Shown in pieces: positions 34,970 to 43,828 of a DNA stretch of 64,000 bases (positions within the stretch are counted from its first letter, which is position 1; every line of letters starts with the position of its first letter). The DNA is from Acidovorax radicis (lineage in GTDB: Bacteria > Pseudomonadota > Gammaproteobacteria > Burkholderiales > Burkholderiaceae_C). Made by a program: the position numbers and the translations under genes. The stretch is taken from the NCBI RefSeq assembly GCF_020510705.1, contig NZ_CP075184.1, positions 1,364,001-1,428,000 of the forward strand, given 5' to 3'. The notes beneath the pieces were generated by a model, which made no database searches, was not told the origin of the DNA, and was given only the letters and a program-made list of their open reading frames with translations.

Positions 34970-35914
34970 TCAATAGCGTGTATGGCGGAGCTCTTCGAAT
35001 AAATCGCTATATATTTTGTAGCGTGTTGCGCTTATCCCACCTGCGTCAGGCCCCTTTTTGACGGCATCCAGCACGCCACAGCCGGGTTCGTGAAGGTGCG
35101 TGCAGTTGTAGAACTTGCAATCGGTCGCGTGTTCCGCAATGTCGGGCATGCAGGCGGCCAGCTGCATGGGGGCGATGTGGTACAGGCCAAATTCTTGAAA
35201 GCCTGGCGAGTCGATCAGTGCGGTGGTGCGTGCGGCATCCATCCAGTACCAATGGGTGCTGGTGGTGGTGTGTTTGCCCGAGTTCAGTGCCTGGGATATT
35301 TCACCGGTCAGCACCGTCGCACCGGGCACCAACAGATTGATCAATGTGCTCTTGCCTGAGCCGGAGGGGCCCAGCACCAGGGTAGTCTTGCCCGCAAGGT
35401 GTTTCATCAGCAGGGCACGATCCACGTCACTGGAGAGCGCCAGCGACAGCGGCAGCACGCCGTAGTGTTTGCCGGCACCCATGTGGCGGTAAGGTAGCAG
35501 ACGCTCCCATGCCCGGGCAAACGGCTCGACCAGATCACTCTTGTTGAGCGCAATGATGGGCTGGATGCCCGCCGCCTCAGCGGCAATCAGAGCCCGTGAG
35601 AGCTGGCTTTCGGAAAACACGGGCTCGGCCGCGATCAGGATGAGTACCTGGTCCAGATTGGCGGCGAATGATTTGGTGCGGATCTCGTCCTGGCGATAGA
35701 ACAGGTTGCGCCGCTCCAGCACCTTTTCGATCGTGCCTTCATCACCCTGGCCGGGTGGGGGCGCCTGCCACAGGACATGGTCGCCCACCACCGACTGGCT
35801 TTTTTTGCCGCGGGGGTGGCAGATGCGACGTTCGCCATCGGCGGTCTCTACCATGCAGTGGCGCCCGTGGCTGGCCACCACGGTGCCTTTCATGAGGGCG
35901 CTGCGTTCAGCCAT
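34970..35914 (-). CDS. rsgA: Ribosome small-subunit-dependent GTPase RsgA
   Basis: 314-aa circularly permuted GTPase for late 30S maturation. Motif order is G4 (A-L-N-K-S-D), G1 (G-P-S-G-S-G-K-S-T), G3 (D-S-P-G-F). It has an N-terminal OB fold and a C-terminal zinc site (C-K-F-Y-N-C-T-H-L-H-E-P-G-C). The start may be 35914 or the Met seven codons later. Residues about 286-303, in the C-terminal helix after the zinc site, are encoded by a palindromic repeat copy. It is followed upstream on the same strand by phhB (23 bases). Confidence 0.92.
   Translation of the reverse strand: MAERSALMKGTVVASHGRHCMVETADGERRICHPRGKKSQSVVGDHVLWQAPPPGQGDEGTIEKVLERRNLFYRQDEIRTKSFAANLDQVLILIAAEPVFSESQLSRALIAAEAAGIQPIIALNKSDLVEPFARAWERLLPYRHMGAGKHYGVLPLSLALSSDVDRALLMKHLAGKTTLVLGPSGSGKSTLINLLVPGATVLTGEISQALNSGKHTTTSTHWYWMDAARTTALIDSPGFQEFGLYHIAPMQLAACMPDIAEHATDCKFYNCTHLHEPGCGVLDAVKKGPDAGGISATRYKIYSDLFEELRHTRY
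35006..35060 (+). repeat. Dispersed palindromic repeat, copy 7, inside the 3' end of rsgA
   Basis: GCTATATATTTTGTAGCG, TTGCGCTTAT, degenerate right arm CTGCGTCAGGCCCCTTTTTG; forward orientation, antisense to rsgA. Confidence 0.5.
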
Positions 35915-35937
35915 GGTGTGCGTGATTCGTCATGCGG

Positions 35938-36273
35938 TTAGGCCACCAGGGCGTCGAACTGGGTGGCGCAGTCGAAATCCGTGGCAGAGATGCCGTTCAC
36001 GTCGTGGGTGTTCAGCCGAACCACACAACGGTTGTAATGCACCGACAGATCGGGGTGGTGGTCCTGTGCGTTGGCAACAAACGCCACGGCATTCACGAAC
36101 GAAATCGTTTCGTAGTAGTTGGCGAAGTGGTAGGTCTTTTCGATGGACAGGTTGGCGCCATCGCTACTCAGGCTCCAGCCTTCCAGTTTGGCCAGATTCG
36201 CTACGATTTCAGTAGCTGTCAGCGCACGTCGTATAAGCGCTGACCAGTCTTTTTTCTTCAACATGGTGGTCAT
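35938..36273 (-). CDS. phhB: 4a-hydroxytetrahydrobiopterin dehydratase (PCD/DCoH)
   Basis: 111-aa pterin-4a-carbinolamine dehydratase, which recycles tetrahydrobiopterin for phenylalanine hydroxylase. The signature is present: I-E-K-T-Y-H-F-A-N-Y-Y-E-T-I-S-F-V-N-A-V-A-F-V-A-N-A with Q-D-H-H-P-D-L. The N-terminal residues about 7-25 (around D-W-S-A-L-I-R-R-A-L) come from a palindromic repeat copy and extend the protein beyond the usual short N-terminus. An alternative start inside the repeat is not obvious. ATGA overlap with the upstream M48 gene shows translational coupling. Confidence 0.88.
   Translation of the reverse strand: MTTMLKKKDWSALIRRALTATEIVANLAKLEGWSLSSDGANLSIEKTYHFANYYETISFVNAVAFVANAQDHHPDLSVHYNRCVVRLNTHDVNGISATDFDCATQFDALVA
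36200..36254 (+). repeat. Dispersed palindromic repeat, copy 8, in the 5' end of phhB
   Basis: GCTACGATTTCAGTAGCTGT, CAGCGC, TATAAGCGCTGACC and TCTTTTTT; forward orientation, antisense to phhB. Confidence 0.6.
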
Positions 36274-37583
36274 GGGGTAGCAGATGAAAGCATGCGCGCC
36301 AACCGTTCGGTTGCGGGCGGATGCGAGTAGTAGAACTTCACGTACACGGGATCGGGCGTGAGGGTCGATGCATTGTCCTCATAAAGCTTGAGCAGTGCTG
36401 ACGACAAGTCCGCCCCGCTGGCCTGGGACGTGGCATACGCATCCGCCTGAAACTCGTGGCGGCGCGACTGAAGTGAGAACAGGGGCGAGATGAAAAACGT
36501 GATCACGGGCACCACCAGCATGAACAGCAGCAGCGCCAGCGCGTCGTTCGGGGCGGCCGCCATGGCGGGGTCCAACGAGATGTTGGGCCGTACACCCAGG
36601 CCCGTGTAGAACCACACTTGTGTAGACACCCAACCCAGCAGCGCGAACCCCAGCAGGCTCATGGCGAACATGATCACGATGCGCTGGAGGATATGGCGGT
36701 GTTTGAAGTGGCCGAGCTCATGCGCCAGCACGGCCTCCACTTCCCCGGTTGCCAGCTGGCGCAACAAGGTGTCGTAAAAAACCACACGTTTGGCGGCACC
36801 AAAACCGGTGAAATAGGCGTTGGCATGCGCGCTGCGACGGCTGCCATCCATCACGAACAATCCCTTGGCCGCAAAGCCGCAGCGCTGCATCAGTGCGGTG
36901 ACCCGGGCTTTCAGCGACTCATCTTCCAGGGGCTGGAACTTGTTGAACAGAGGGGCAATGAAGGTGGGGTAAACCACCATCAGCAGCAGGTTGAACCCCA
37001 TCCAGAAGCACCAGGTCCACAGCCACCACAGAGGTCCGGCCGCGCCCATCAGCCACAGGATCAGTGCGGCGACGGGCAGACCGATCATCGTCCCTACCAG
37101 CAGACCCTTGAGCGCATCCACCAGCCAAAGGCGCAGCGTCATCTTGTTAAAGCCAAAACGCTGTTCGACCACAAAGGTCTGGTAAAGCGATAGGGGCAAG
37201 TCAATGAGGCCGCTGATGGCGGCAAAGCCTGCCAGCAGTGCCAACTGCTGCCACATGCCCCCCCCGCCGAACCCGCCCAGCAGTGCCTGGTTCAGCATGT
37301 CCAGGCCGCCGAGCAATGTCCAGCCCAGCAGAACCACACAACCCAGCGCCATCTCCAGCATCCCCAGGCGTGCCTTGGTGATGGTGTAGTCCGCTGCCTT
37401 TTGGTGGGCGGCCAAGGTGATGCGCTCTGCAAAGGGCGCTGGCACTGCATCCCGGTGCCGGGCCACATACCGGATCTGGCGTGTGGCGAGCCAGAATTTG
37501 ATGGCCAGGCCTGTGAGCAGCGCCACGGCAAAGGCCAGCGTGAGCACCGTGGAAGGAGAAAGGTCGTCGAAGGGTGGCAGCAT
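36270..37583 (-). CDS. Ste24-like M48 membrane metallopeptidase
   Basis: 437-aa multi-pass protease of the Ste24/CAAX-prenyl-protease M48 family. There are hydrophobic segments about 11-32, 74-92, 110-130, 165-205, 300-325 and 345-370. The zinc motif H-E-L-G-H is at 288-292, with the third ligand in [10 protein letters not shown]. It probably degrades or trims membrane or exported proteins. First gene of an operon with phhB and rsgA. It is unrelated in sequence detail to the other M48 gene in this window (near 10-12 kb). Confidence 0.88.
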   Translation of the reverse strand: MLPPFDDLSPSTVLTLAFAVALLTGLAIKFWLATRQIRYVARHRDAVPAPFAERITLAAHQKAADYTITKARLGMLEMALGCVVLLGWTLLGGLDMLNQALLGGFGGGGMWQQLALLAGFAAISGLIDLPLSLYQTFVVEQRFGFNKMTLRLWLVDALKGLLVGTMIGLPVAALILWLMGAAGPLWWLWTWCFWMGFNLLLMVVYPTFIAPLFNKFQPLEDESLKARVTALMQRCGFAAKGLFVMDGSRRSAHANAYFTGFGAAKRVVFYDTLLRQLATGEVEAVLAHELGHFKHRHILQRIVIMFAMSLLGFALLGWVSTQVWFYTGLGVRPNISLDPAMAAAPNDALALLLFMLVVPVITFFISPLFSLQSRRHEFQADAYATSQASGADLSSALLKLYEDNASTLTPDPVYVKFYYSHPPATERLARMLSSATP

Positions 37584-37671
37584 GTGCGGGGAGTGTAGGG
37601 CGTGTTCTTCCTATTGTCGCAACCCTGAACGCTGGCGGGGAAGGCCCTGCTCATGGGCGACAATGCGTGCC

Positions 37672-38250
37672 ATGTCTGAAGCCTTGAACCCCGCACCTGC
37701 CTCGCTTGCCAAATCCGACCAAAACCTTGTCTGGCTCGATTGTGAAATGACCGGCCTGGACCCCGAGGCAGAGCGCTTGCTCGAGATTGCCGTGGTCGTT
37801 ACCGGCCCCAACCTGGAGCCGCGCATCGAAGGCCCGGTGTTTGTCATTCACCAGTCCGATGAACTGTTGAACAAGATGGATGCCTGGAACAAGGGGACCC
37901 ACGGGCGCAGCGGATTGATCGAAAAAGTAAAAACTTCTACGGTGACCGAAGAAGACGCCGAGCGGCAGATCATTGAGTTCCTCAGCCGCTATGTGCCAAA
38001 GGGGGTTGTGCCCATGTGTGGCAACAGCATCGGACAGGACCGGCGGTTTCTGGTGCGGTACATGCCCAAGCTGGAGCGGTTCTTTCACTATCGCAATGTC
38101 GACGTGAGCACCCTCAAGGAGTTGGCCAAGCGCTGGAAACCTGCGGCTTACACGAGCTTCAAGAAAGCCCAGAAACACACGGCGCTCGCCGATGTGCACG
38201 AGTCCATCGACGAGTTGGCGCACTACCGCACCCATCTTCTGTCGGTCTGA
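37672..38250 (+). CDS. orn: Oligoribonuclease
   Basis: 192-aa 3'-5' exoribonuclease (DEDDh) degrading di- to pentanucleotides and linear pGpG. It has [13 protein letters not shown] (Asp and Glu ligands), [23 protein letters not shown] and [17 protein letters not shown] ends seven bases before the ATG with no ribosome-binding site, so a leaderless transcript is possible; an in-frame ATG lies nine bases further up, overlapping that hexamer. Confidence 0.95.
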   Translation: MSEALNPAPASLAKSDQNLVWLDCEMTGLDPEAERLLEIAVVVTGPNLEPRIEGPVFVIHQSDELLNKMDAWNKGTHGRSGLIEKVKTSTVTEEDAERQIIEFLSRYVPKGVVPMCGNSIGQDRRFLVRYMPKLERFFHYRNVDVSTLKELAKRWKPAAYTSFKKAQKHTALADVHESIDELAHYRTHLLSV

Positions 38251-38327
38251 CAGGCCGGGCTGCTCCGTGTGTGGGCGGCTGGGGCGGGTCTCATGCATAC
38301 GGCGTCGTGGGCCTTACCTATCAGGGC

Positions 38328-38356
38328 TTGCGGGGAAACCCTATGTGTGCAATAAT
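38328..38356 (+). promoter_or_regulatory. Promoter of the DEAD-box helicase gene, with a long leader
   Basis: TTGCGG and AATAAT, 17 bases apart, with a TGTG just before the -10. Start of transcription would be near 38363, leaving about 220 bases of untranslated leader before the ATG at 38583. The leader contains repeated C-rich and AACC/GGTT segments that could fold. No other gene is seen in 38251-38582. Confidence 0.55.
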
Positions 38357-38582
38357 TGCGGGCTGCGCAGGAAACGATTCCTCGCAGTTTGTGCATCTCC
38401 CCTCACACACCGGGCTTGCAAGCCAACTGTTTACGACAGTTCTGGACTCGCGAACAATGCCCACCCGCCAAGGCCTACCTGTTTAGAGCCAGCGCAGGTT
38501 TCGTTTGATGGTTGATGTTTTTTAACCATTGACGAAGCCAGTCACAGGCAGCGCCTGTGATCGTCTTCGTGAGAGAAAAATC

Positions 38583-40460
38583 ATGACCGACACCTTTTTG
38601 GTGCAGGGCGAATTCGCGCCTGCAGATACTTCCTTTGCTGCCGACAATTCCGTGCAGTCTTCCCCTTTGGACGCAGTGGCTGTTTCCGCCGCTGAGGCCG
38701 AGGTGGCTGTGACCGCAGAACCCAATGGCTTCGTCGAGTTGGGCCTGGCGCCTGAGTTGGTGCAGGCTGTTGCCGACCTGGGCTACACCCAGCCCACCTC
38801 TGTTCAGCTCAAGACCATCCCCTTGGCCATGGGCAGCGGCAATGATTCCACCAAGTTCATTGACCTGATGGTTTCCAGCCAAACCGGCAGTGGCAAAACC
38901 GCTGCGTTCTTGCTGCCCGTGCTGCACACCTTGCTCCAGCAGCAAGCTGCTGCCGAGGCCGAAGAGCGTGCCGCTTTTGATCGTGCTGTGGCCGAAGCCG
39001 CAGCACGCGGCGAACCCGCACCCAAGCGCGCCAAGCGCAAGGATCCCACCAGCTCGCGCAACTTCAAGGCTGCCACCCCCGGCGCCCTGATCGTGTGCCC
39101 CACACGTGAACTGGCACAGCAGGTGGCGCATGACGCCATTGACCTCGTCAAGCATTGCCGTGGCCTGCGCGTCGCCAATGTGGTGGGCGGTATGCCTTAC
39201 CAGCTGCAGATTGCCAAGCTGCAAAATGCCGACCTCGTAGTTGCCACCCCCGGCCGCCTGCTTGACCTGCAGCGCTCGATGCAAATCAAGCTCGACAAGG
39301 TGCAATTCCTGGTCGTCGACGAAGCCGATCGCATGCTCGACCTCGGTTTTTCGGACGATCTGGCCGAGCTCAATCAGCTCACCAGCCAGCGCAAGCAGAC
39401 CATGATGTTCAGCGCCACGTTTGCGCCGCGCATTCAACAACTGGCCATGCGCGTGATGCACGATGGCGGTGCGTCTGTGCAAAAAGTGACCATCGATTCT
39501 CCGCAAGAAAAGCACTCCAACATCAAGCAGGTGCTTTACTGGGCTGACAACGCGCAGCACAAGCGCAAGCTGCTGGATCATTGGTTGCGTGACACCACCA
39601 TCAACCAGGCGATCGTGTTTGCCAGCACCCAGGTGGAATGTGATGGCCTGGCCAACGACCTGCAACAAGAAGGTTTCTCGGCGGTGGCTTTGCATGGTGC
39701 CTTGAGCCAAGGCCTGCGCAATCGCCGTCTGATGGCGCTGCGCGCTGGTCAGGTGCAGATCTTGGTGGCCACCGATGTGGCTGCACGCGGTATTGACGTA
39801 CCCACCGTAACCCACGTCTTCAACTTCGGTTTGCCCATGAAGGCCGAGGATTACACCCACCGCATTGGCCGTACCGGCCGTGCGGGACGCGATGGCCTGG
39901 CCATTACATTTGCCGAATTCCGCGACCGCCGCAAGATCTACGACATTGAGTCGTACAGCCGCCAGCAGTTCAAGGCCGATGTTGTTCCTGGCATGGAGCC
40001 TTCGCAGCGTCCTCCACAAGCTCCGCGTGGTGGTGGTGATTACGCAGGCCGCGGTCGTCCAGGCGGCGGTGGCGGTGGTTACGACCGCGACAGCCGTGAA
40101 CGCAAGTTTGGTGGCCCAGCCCGCGGTAATGACCGTGGTGGTTTTGGTGGTGGTGGCGGTTTTGGTGGCGGCTTCGCAGGTCGTGACAACCGTGGTGCAC
40201 CAGCCCGCGGTGAAGGTCAAGGCGGTTTTGCAGGCCGTGATGACCGTGGCTTTGCTCCGCGCCGTGACGGCGAAGGTTTTGGCCGCAAGCCCGGGTTTGG
40301 TGATGCAGGCCGTGGAGGTTTTGCTCCCCGTGCTGACGCAGGCGCACCGCGCGGTGATTTTGCACCGCGCAAGCCGGGCTTTGCGAAGCCAGCAAGCGGT
40401 GGTGGCAAGCCATTCGTCGCCCATGACGCACGCAAGCGTCCTGCGCGTCCAGCACGCTGA
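38583..40460 (+). CDS. DEAD-box RNA helicase (RhlE/DeaD-type)
   Basis: 625-aa ATP-dependent RNA helicase. Q motif (F-V-E-L-G-L, then G-Y-T-Q-P-T-S-V-Q), Walker A S-Q-T-G-S-G-K-T, P-T-R-E-L-A, V-D-E-A-D-R-M-L-D, S-A-T-F, and helicase-C motifs R-G-I-D-V-P and H-R-I-G-R-T-G-R-A-G. About 55 charged, Ala-rich residues are inserted between motifs I and Ia. The C-terminal 160 residues are Gly/Arg/Asp/Phe-rich (G-F-G-G-G, R-D-N-R-G), an RGG-like disordered RNA-binding tail that could promote condensates. The first 45 residues are an acidic extension. The long leader suggests cold-shock or autoregulation. Confidence 0.92.
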   Translation: MTDTFLVQGEFAPADTSFAADNSVQSSPLDAVAVSAAEAEVAVTAEPNGFVELGLAPELVQAVADLGYTQPTSVQLKTIPLAMGSGNDSTKFIDLMVSSQTGSGKTAAFLLPVLHTLLQQQAAAEAEERAAFDRAVAEAAARGEPAPKRAKRKDPTSSRNFKAATPGALIVCPTRELAQQVAHDAIDLVKHCRGLRVANVVGGMPYQLQIAKLQNADLVVATPGRLLDLQRSMQIKLDKVQFLVVDEADRMLDLGFSDDLAELNQLTSQRKQTMMFSATFAPRIQQLAMRVMHDGGASVQKVTIDSPQEKHSNIKQVLYWADNAQHKRKLLDHWLRDTTINQAIVFASTQVECDGLANDLQQEGFSAVALHGALSQGLRNRRLMALRAGQVQILVATDVAARGIDVPTVTHVFNFGLPMKAEDYTHRIGRTGRAGRDGLAITFAEFRDRRKIYDIESYSRQQFKADVVPGMEPSQRPPQAPRGGGDYAGRGRPGGGGGGYDRDSRERKFGGPARGNDRGGFGGGGGFGGGFAGRDNRGAPARGEGQGGFAGRDDRGFAPRRDGEGFGRKPGFGDAGRGGFAPRADAGAPRGDFAPRKPGFAKPASGGGKPFVAHDARKRPARPAR

Positions 40461-40501
40461 TCGTTGTTGGCGCAGGTTTGCGCAAGAGGCTTATGTTGAA
40501 G

Positions 40502-40532
40502 GGCTGGCACTGGAAGGTGCCAGCCTTTTTTA
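40502..40532 (+). terminator. Terminator of the DEAD-box helicase gene
   Basis: GGCTGGCAC / GTGCCAGCC nine-base stem and seven-base T run. Confidence 0.9.
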
Positions 40533-40602
40533 TTGCCGCGCAGCCTTGCGAGCGTGCTGGGGTATGGGGCCGCGACAATAATTGGCTTGGGAGGAATTTG
40601 CT

Positions 40603-42063
40603 GTGTCGTCTTCTATATCTTCGGGTGCTGACTTTGAGAACATGTTCGAATTGGCCCCGGTGTCGCTCTGGCTGGAAGACTACAGCGCATTGAAGCAGCT
40701 GTTTGATCGGTGGCGCGCCGAAGGGGTGGCCGACATACGGGATCACCTCACACAAGATATGGCGCGGCTGCGCGAATGCAGTGCCGCACTCAAGGTGCTG
40801 AAAGTCAATCAGCGTACGCTGGATTTGTTCGCTGCAGCAAGCCAGCATGAGCTCGAAGCCAACCTGGGCAAGGTCTTCAGGGATGACATGCACGACGCGG
40901 TTGCCGATGAGCTGGTGCAGCTGTGGTCTGGGCAACTCGAGTTTTCGAACCAAACCGTGAACTACGCGCTGGATGGACGCCGGCTGGATGTGCAGATCCA
41001 CGGGCGCATATTGCCAGGCTACGAAGATACCTGGAGCCGCGTGCTGGTTTCACTGGAAGATGTCACCGCGCAGGTGCGGGGGGGCAACGAGTTGCGGCGC
41101 AGCGAACGTTATGCACGGGATCTGTTCGAGCACTCGCCGGTGTCTTTGTGGGTCGAGGATTTCAGCGTTGTCAAAAATTTGCTGGATGGGGTTCGGGCCC
41201 AGGGTATTGTGGATTTCAAGACCTTCATCAGGGTGCACCCAGAGTTTGTGACACGTTGCATGCAAGAGATCCGGGTCATTGACGTCAACCAGCAGACCTT
41301 GCACATGTTTGGCGCCAGCAACAAGGAAATGCTGCTCAACAACATCGGGCGCGTGTTCCGTGGCGAGATGCACGAGTCGTTCGCCGAACAGTTGTTGGAT
41401 CTGTGGGATGGGAAAACCTTCCAGCAGCGTGAAGTGGTCAATTACGCGCTGTCAGGGGATGCGGTGTACATCCACATGCAGTTCTCCGTTTTGGCCGACC
41501 ACCTGGCCGACTGGGGGTTGGTGCTGCTATCGCTGGTGGACATCACGGCACGCAAGAAGGCAGAGGCTTATCTTGAGTATCTGGGCAAACACGATGTACT
41601 GACGCAGCTTCGCAATCGGGCCTTTTACGCTGAAGAGCTCAATCGCATCACCCGCAAGGGGCCCTGGCCCTTGTCCATCATTGCGATTGATCTCAATGGG
41701 CTGAAGTCGGTCAACGACGAGCAGGGGCACGCGGCTGGTGATTCGATGCTGCGGCGGGTGGGGGAGGTTCTGGCGAAGGCTGTGGATGCGCCTGCCTGTG
41801 CGGCCCGTATTGGGGGCGATGAGTTCACGGTGTTGTTGCCGGGCATTGATGAGCGCGGTGCCCAGGCGGTACAGCAGCGCATCCTTTCTCTGCTCGATCT
41901 CAACAACCAGTTCTATCCTGGGCAACACCTGAGTCTGGCCATGGGCCTGGCGTGTTGTCAGTCGGGCGATGTGGTGGAGAGCGCGGTCCATCGTGCGGAC
42001 CAGGCCATGTATGCCGAAAAGAACCGCTACTACCAGCAAAAGGACATGGACCGCCGGCAATAG
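40603..42063 (+). CDS. Tandem PAS-like domains with GGDEF (diguanylate cyclase)
   Basis: 486-aa protein. Two similar PAS-like sensor modules lie at about 10-150 and 165-310; both carry E-(H/L)-(S/A)-P-V-S-L-W-(V/L)-E-D and later V-N-Y-A-L, so they arose by internal duplication. The GGDEF domain is about 325-475, with an intact active site R-I-G-G-D-E-F at 402-408, so it should make cyclic di-GMP. No R-x-x-D inhibitory site is seen five residues before GGDEF, and no EAL domain. No membrane helix: cytosolic sensing. GTG at 40603 is chosen because GGGAGG precedes it at nine bases. Confidence 0.87.
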   Translation: MSSSISSGADFENMFELAPVSLWLEDYSALKQLFDRWRAEGVADIRDHLTQDMARLRECSAALKVLKVNQRTLDLFAAASQHELEANLGKVFRDDMHDAVADELVQLWSGQLEFSNQTVNYALDGRRLDVQIHGRILPGYEDTWSRVLVSLEDVTAQVRGGNELRRSERYARDLFEHSPVSLWVEDFSVVKNLLDGVRAQGIVDFKTFIRVHPEFVTRCMQEIRVIDVNQQTLHMFGASNKEMLLNNIGRVFRGEMHESFAEQLLDLWDGKTFQQREVVNYALSGDAVYIHMQFSVLADHLADWGLVLLSLVDITARKKAEAYLEYLGKHDVLTQLRNRAFYAEELNRITRKGPWPLSIIAIDLNGLKSVNDEQGHAAGDSMLRRVGEVLAKAVDAPACAARIGGDEFTVLLPGIDERGAQAVQQRILSLLDLNNQFYPGQHLSLAMGLACCQSGDVVESAVHRADQAMYAEKNRYYQQKDMDRRQ

Positions 42064-42160
42064 GGCCGAGACTCCATTGGTGCCGTTTTGCGGGGTGGGC
42101 TCTTGTCTCCGAATCGCTGATGCCCATGTCTTGGCTGCCGGTCGGCGCCTGAACTGGCCA

Positions 42161-43393
42161 TCAGTGGCCGACAGGCTCGTTTCCGATGTCTGGCCAGCGA
42201 TGGTGCAGGTAAACCCAGGCCAGCATTCCTATCCCCATCATCAGCAGCGATGACAGGGCCAGGAGAATGGTCGAGTGCATTACCAAGGGCGCAATGACGC
42301 CTGCCACCAAGCCATTGGCGGTGGACCCCACAAACGCCTGCATGGATGAGGCCATCCCTCGCCGCTCAGGGTACAGATCCAGCACCAGCAAGGTCACCAC
42401 GGGGACCATCAGCGCCCAGCCAAAGGCAAAGATGGCAATAGGCGCGAGCGCCCAGTAAGCGTGCGCGGTGAACAGCAGGTTCGCGGCAAGATTGAAAACC
42501 GCCACGATGAACATGATCAGAAAGCCGTGGCGGATCTGCCGCTTGGGTGGGATGCGGCCGGCCAGGCGCCCGCTGCACCAGGCCCCACCCATGATGCCCG
42601 ATATGGTGAGCACGAAGAACCAGAAGAATTGCGTCGGCGCCAGTGACAGGTGCTCGCCCAGAAAAGCTGGGGCTGACAGCACATACAGGAACATCCCGTT
42701 GAATGGAACGCCGCTGGCCAGTGCCAACAACACGAACCGTGCGCTGGAGCCCAGCTCCATATAGCCCTTCAGCAGATGGCTGACGCTGAAAGGTTGACGC
42801 TGTTCGGTGTGCAAGGTCTCGGGCAGCAGCCGAAAGTTGGCGGTCCAGAGGATGACGCCTATCAGCGTCAGAAACCAGAAGATGCTGTGCCAGCCCGTAT
42901 GCACAAACAACCACCCACCAATGATCGGGGCGATGGCCGGTGCGACGCCGAAATAGATCGTGACCTGGCTCATCACCCGTTGCGCCTGGGTGGGGGGAAA
43001 CATGTCGCGAATGACCGCCCGCGATACGACAATCCCCGCCCCGGTCGACAGGCCCTGCAATGCCCGAAACATCACCAACTGGCCGATCGTTTGGGACAAG
43101 GCACAGCCTGCTGATGCCAGGGTGAAGACCGCAATGCCCCACAAAATGACGGGGCGGCGGCCAAAACTGTCGGCCAGCGCGCCATGAAACAAGCTCATGA
43201 AGGCAAACCCGAACAGATAGGCCGACAGCGTTTGCTGCATCTCTACCGGCGTGGCACCCAGGGCGGCGGCTATGCCGGAGAAGGCCGGAATATAGGTATC
43301 GATGGAAAACGGGCCCAGCATGCCAAGCACCGCCAGCAGAACTGCCAAGGCCCAGCGGGGCGCTTTCCAGAGCAGGTGGGCTTGTGGGTGCAT
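42161..43393 (-). CDS. Bcr/CflA-type MFS multidrug exporter
   Basis: 410-aa major-facilitator exporter with twelve hydrophobic segments. It starts as Bcr/CflA proteins do (L-G-M-L-G-P-F-S-I-D-T-Y-I-P-A-F), has the motif A-like G-A-L-A-D-S-F-G-R-R-P-V after helix 2 and the helix 5 segment I-Y-F-G-V-A-P-A-I-A-P-I-I-G-G-W typical of drug/proton antiporters. Substrates such as bicyclomycin or sulphonamides are known for the family, but the actual one is unknown. It is convergent with the GGDEF gene. Confidence 0.88.
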   Translation of the reverse strand: MHPQAHLLWKAPRWALAVLLAVLGMLGPFSIDTYIPAFSGIAAALGATPVEMQQTLSAYLFGFAFMSLFHGALADSFGRRPVILWGIAVFTLASAGCALSQTIGQLVMFRALQGLSTGAGIVVSRAVIRDMFPPTQAQRVMSQVTIYFGVAPAIAPIIGGWLFVHTGWHSIFWFLTLIGVILWTANFRLLPETLHTEQRQPFSVSHLLKGYMELGSSARFVLLALASGVPFNGMFLYVLSAPAFLGEHLSLAPTQFFWFFVLTISGIMGGAWCSGRLAGRIPPKRQIRHGFLIMFIVAVFNLAANLLFTAHAYWALAPIAIFAFGWALMVPVVTLLVLDLYPERRGMASSMQAFVGSTANGLVAGVIAPLVMHSTILLALSSLLMMGIGMLAWVYLHHRWPDIGNEPVGH

Positions 43394-43623
43394 ACAGTGA
43401 GCGAGGTGTTGGGGCTTGTCAGCAGGACATGTGCGCCTGGATGCTGCCGGTGCCGAGAGCCTGGCGCATTATGCGGGAGGCATGTGGTGTTCGCACGCTT
43501 GGCATGCTTCGGTGGTGGTTCCGGGTGCGCCGAACGTTGCACGTATTGATGCGCTACTTTTCAGTCGAGTCAGGCGACCGGTTTGTGTGGAAAAAACCGG
43601 TACTTGCTACGACGCACAAAGAA

Positions 43624-43656
43624 AAAAAGCACTTGGCTTTCGCTAAGTGCTTTTTC
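43624..43656 (-). terminator. Terminator downstream of tRNA-Lys
   Basis: AAAAGCACTT / AAGTGCTTTT hairpin with A and T runs on both sides, 12 bases after the tRNA 3' end on the minus strand. Confidence 0.8.
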
Positions 43657-43667
43657 GTTCTTAATTT

Positions 43668-43743
43668 TGGTGGGTCCTGAGTGACTCGAACACTCGACCT
43701 ACGGATTAAGAGTCCGCTGCTCTACCAACTGAGCTAAGAACCC
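43668..43743 (-). tRNA. tRNA-Lys (anticodon CTT)
   Basis: 76-base cloverleaf on the minus strand with encoded CCA. Acceptor arms are GGGTTCT / AGGACCC, D arm GCTC / GAGC, anticodon stem GCGGA / TCCGT with loop CTCTTAA (anticodon CTT, reads AAG), T arm with GTTCGAGTC, discriminator A. A TTATGA / CATAAT pair 16 bases apart lies about 42 bases upstream as a possible promoter. Confidence 0.97.
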
Positions 43744-43828
43744 AAATCTTTTGACGACTTGTCTGCATTGCTGCAGAGCCTCGAATTATGCACTAATTTT
43801 TCACTGTCATAAAACTCTGCTGAAAAAA

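Noticed and set aside
38475..40424. 649-codon minus-strand frame antisense to the DEAD-box helicase
   Set aside because: Low-complexity Thr/Ala/His translation mirroring the Gly/Arg-rich tail of the real gene; no homology.
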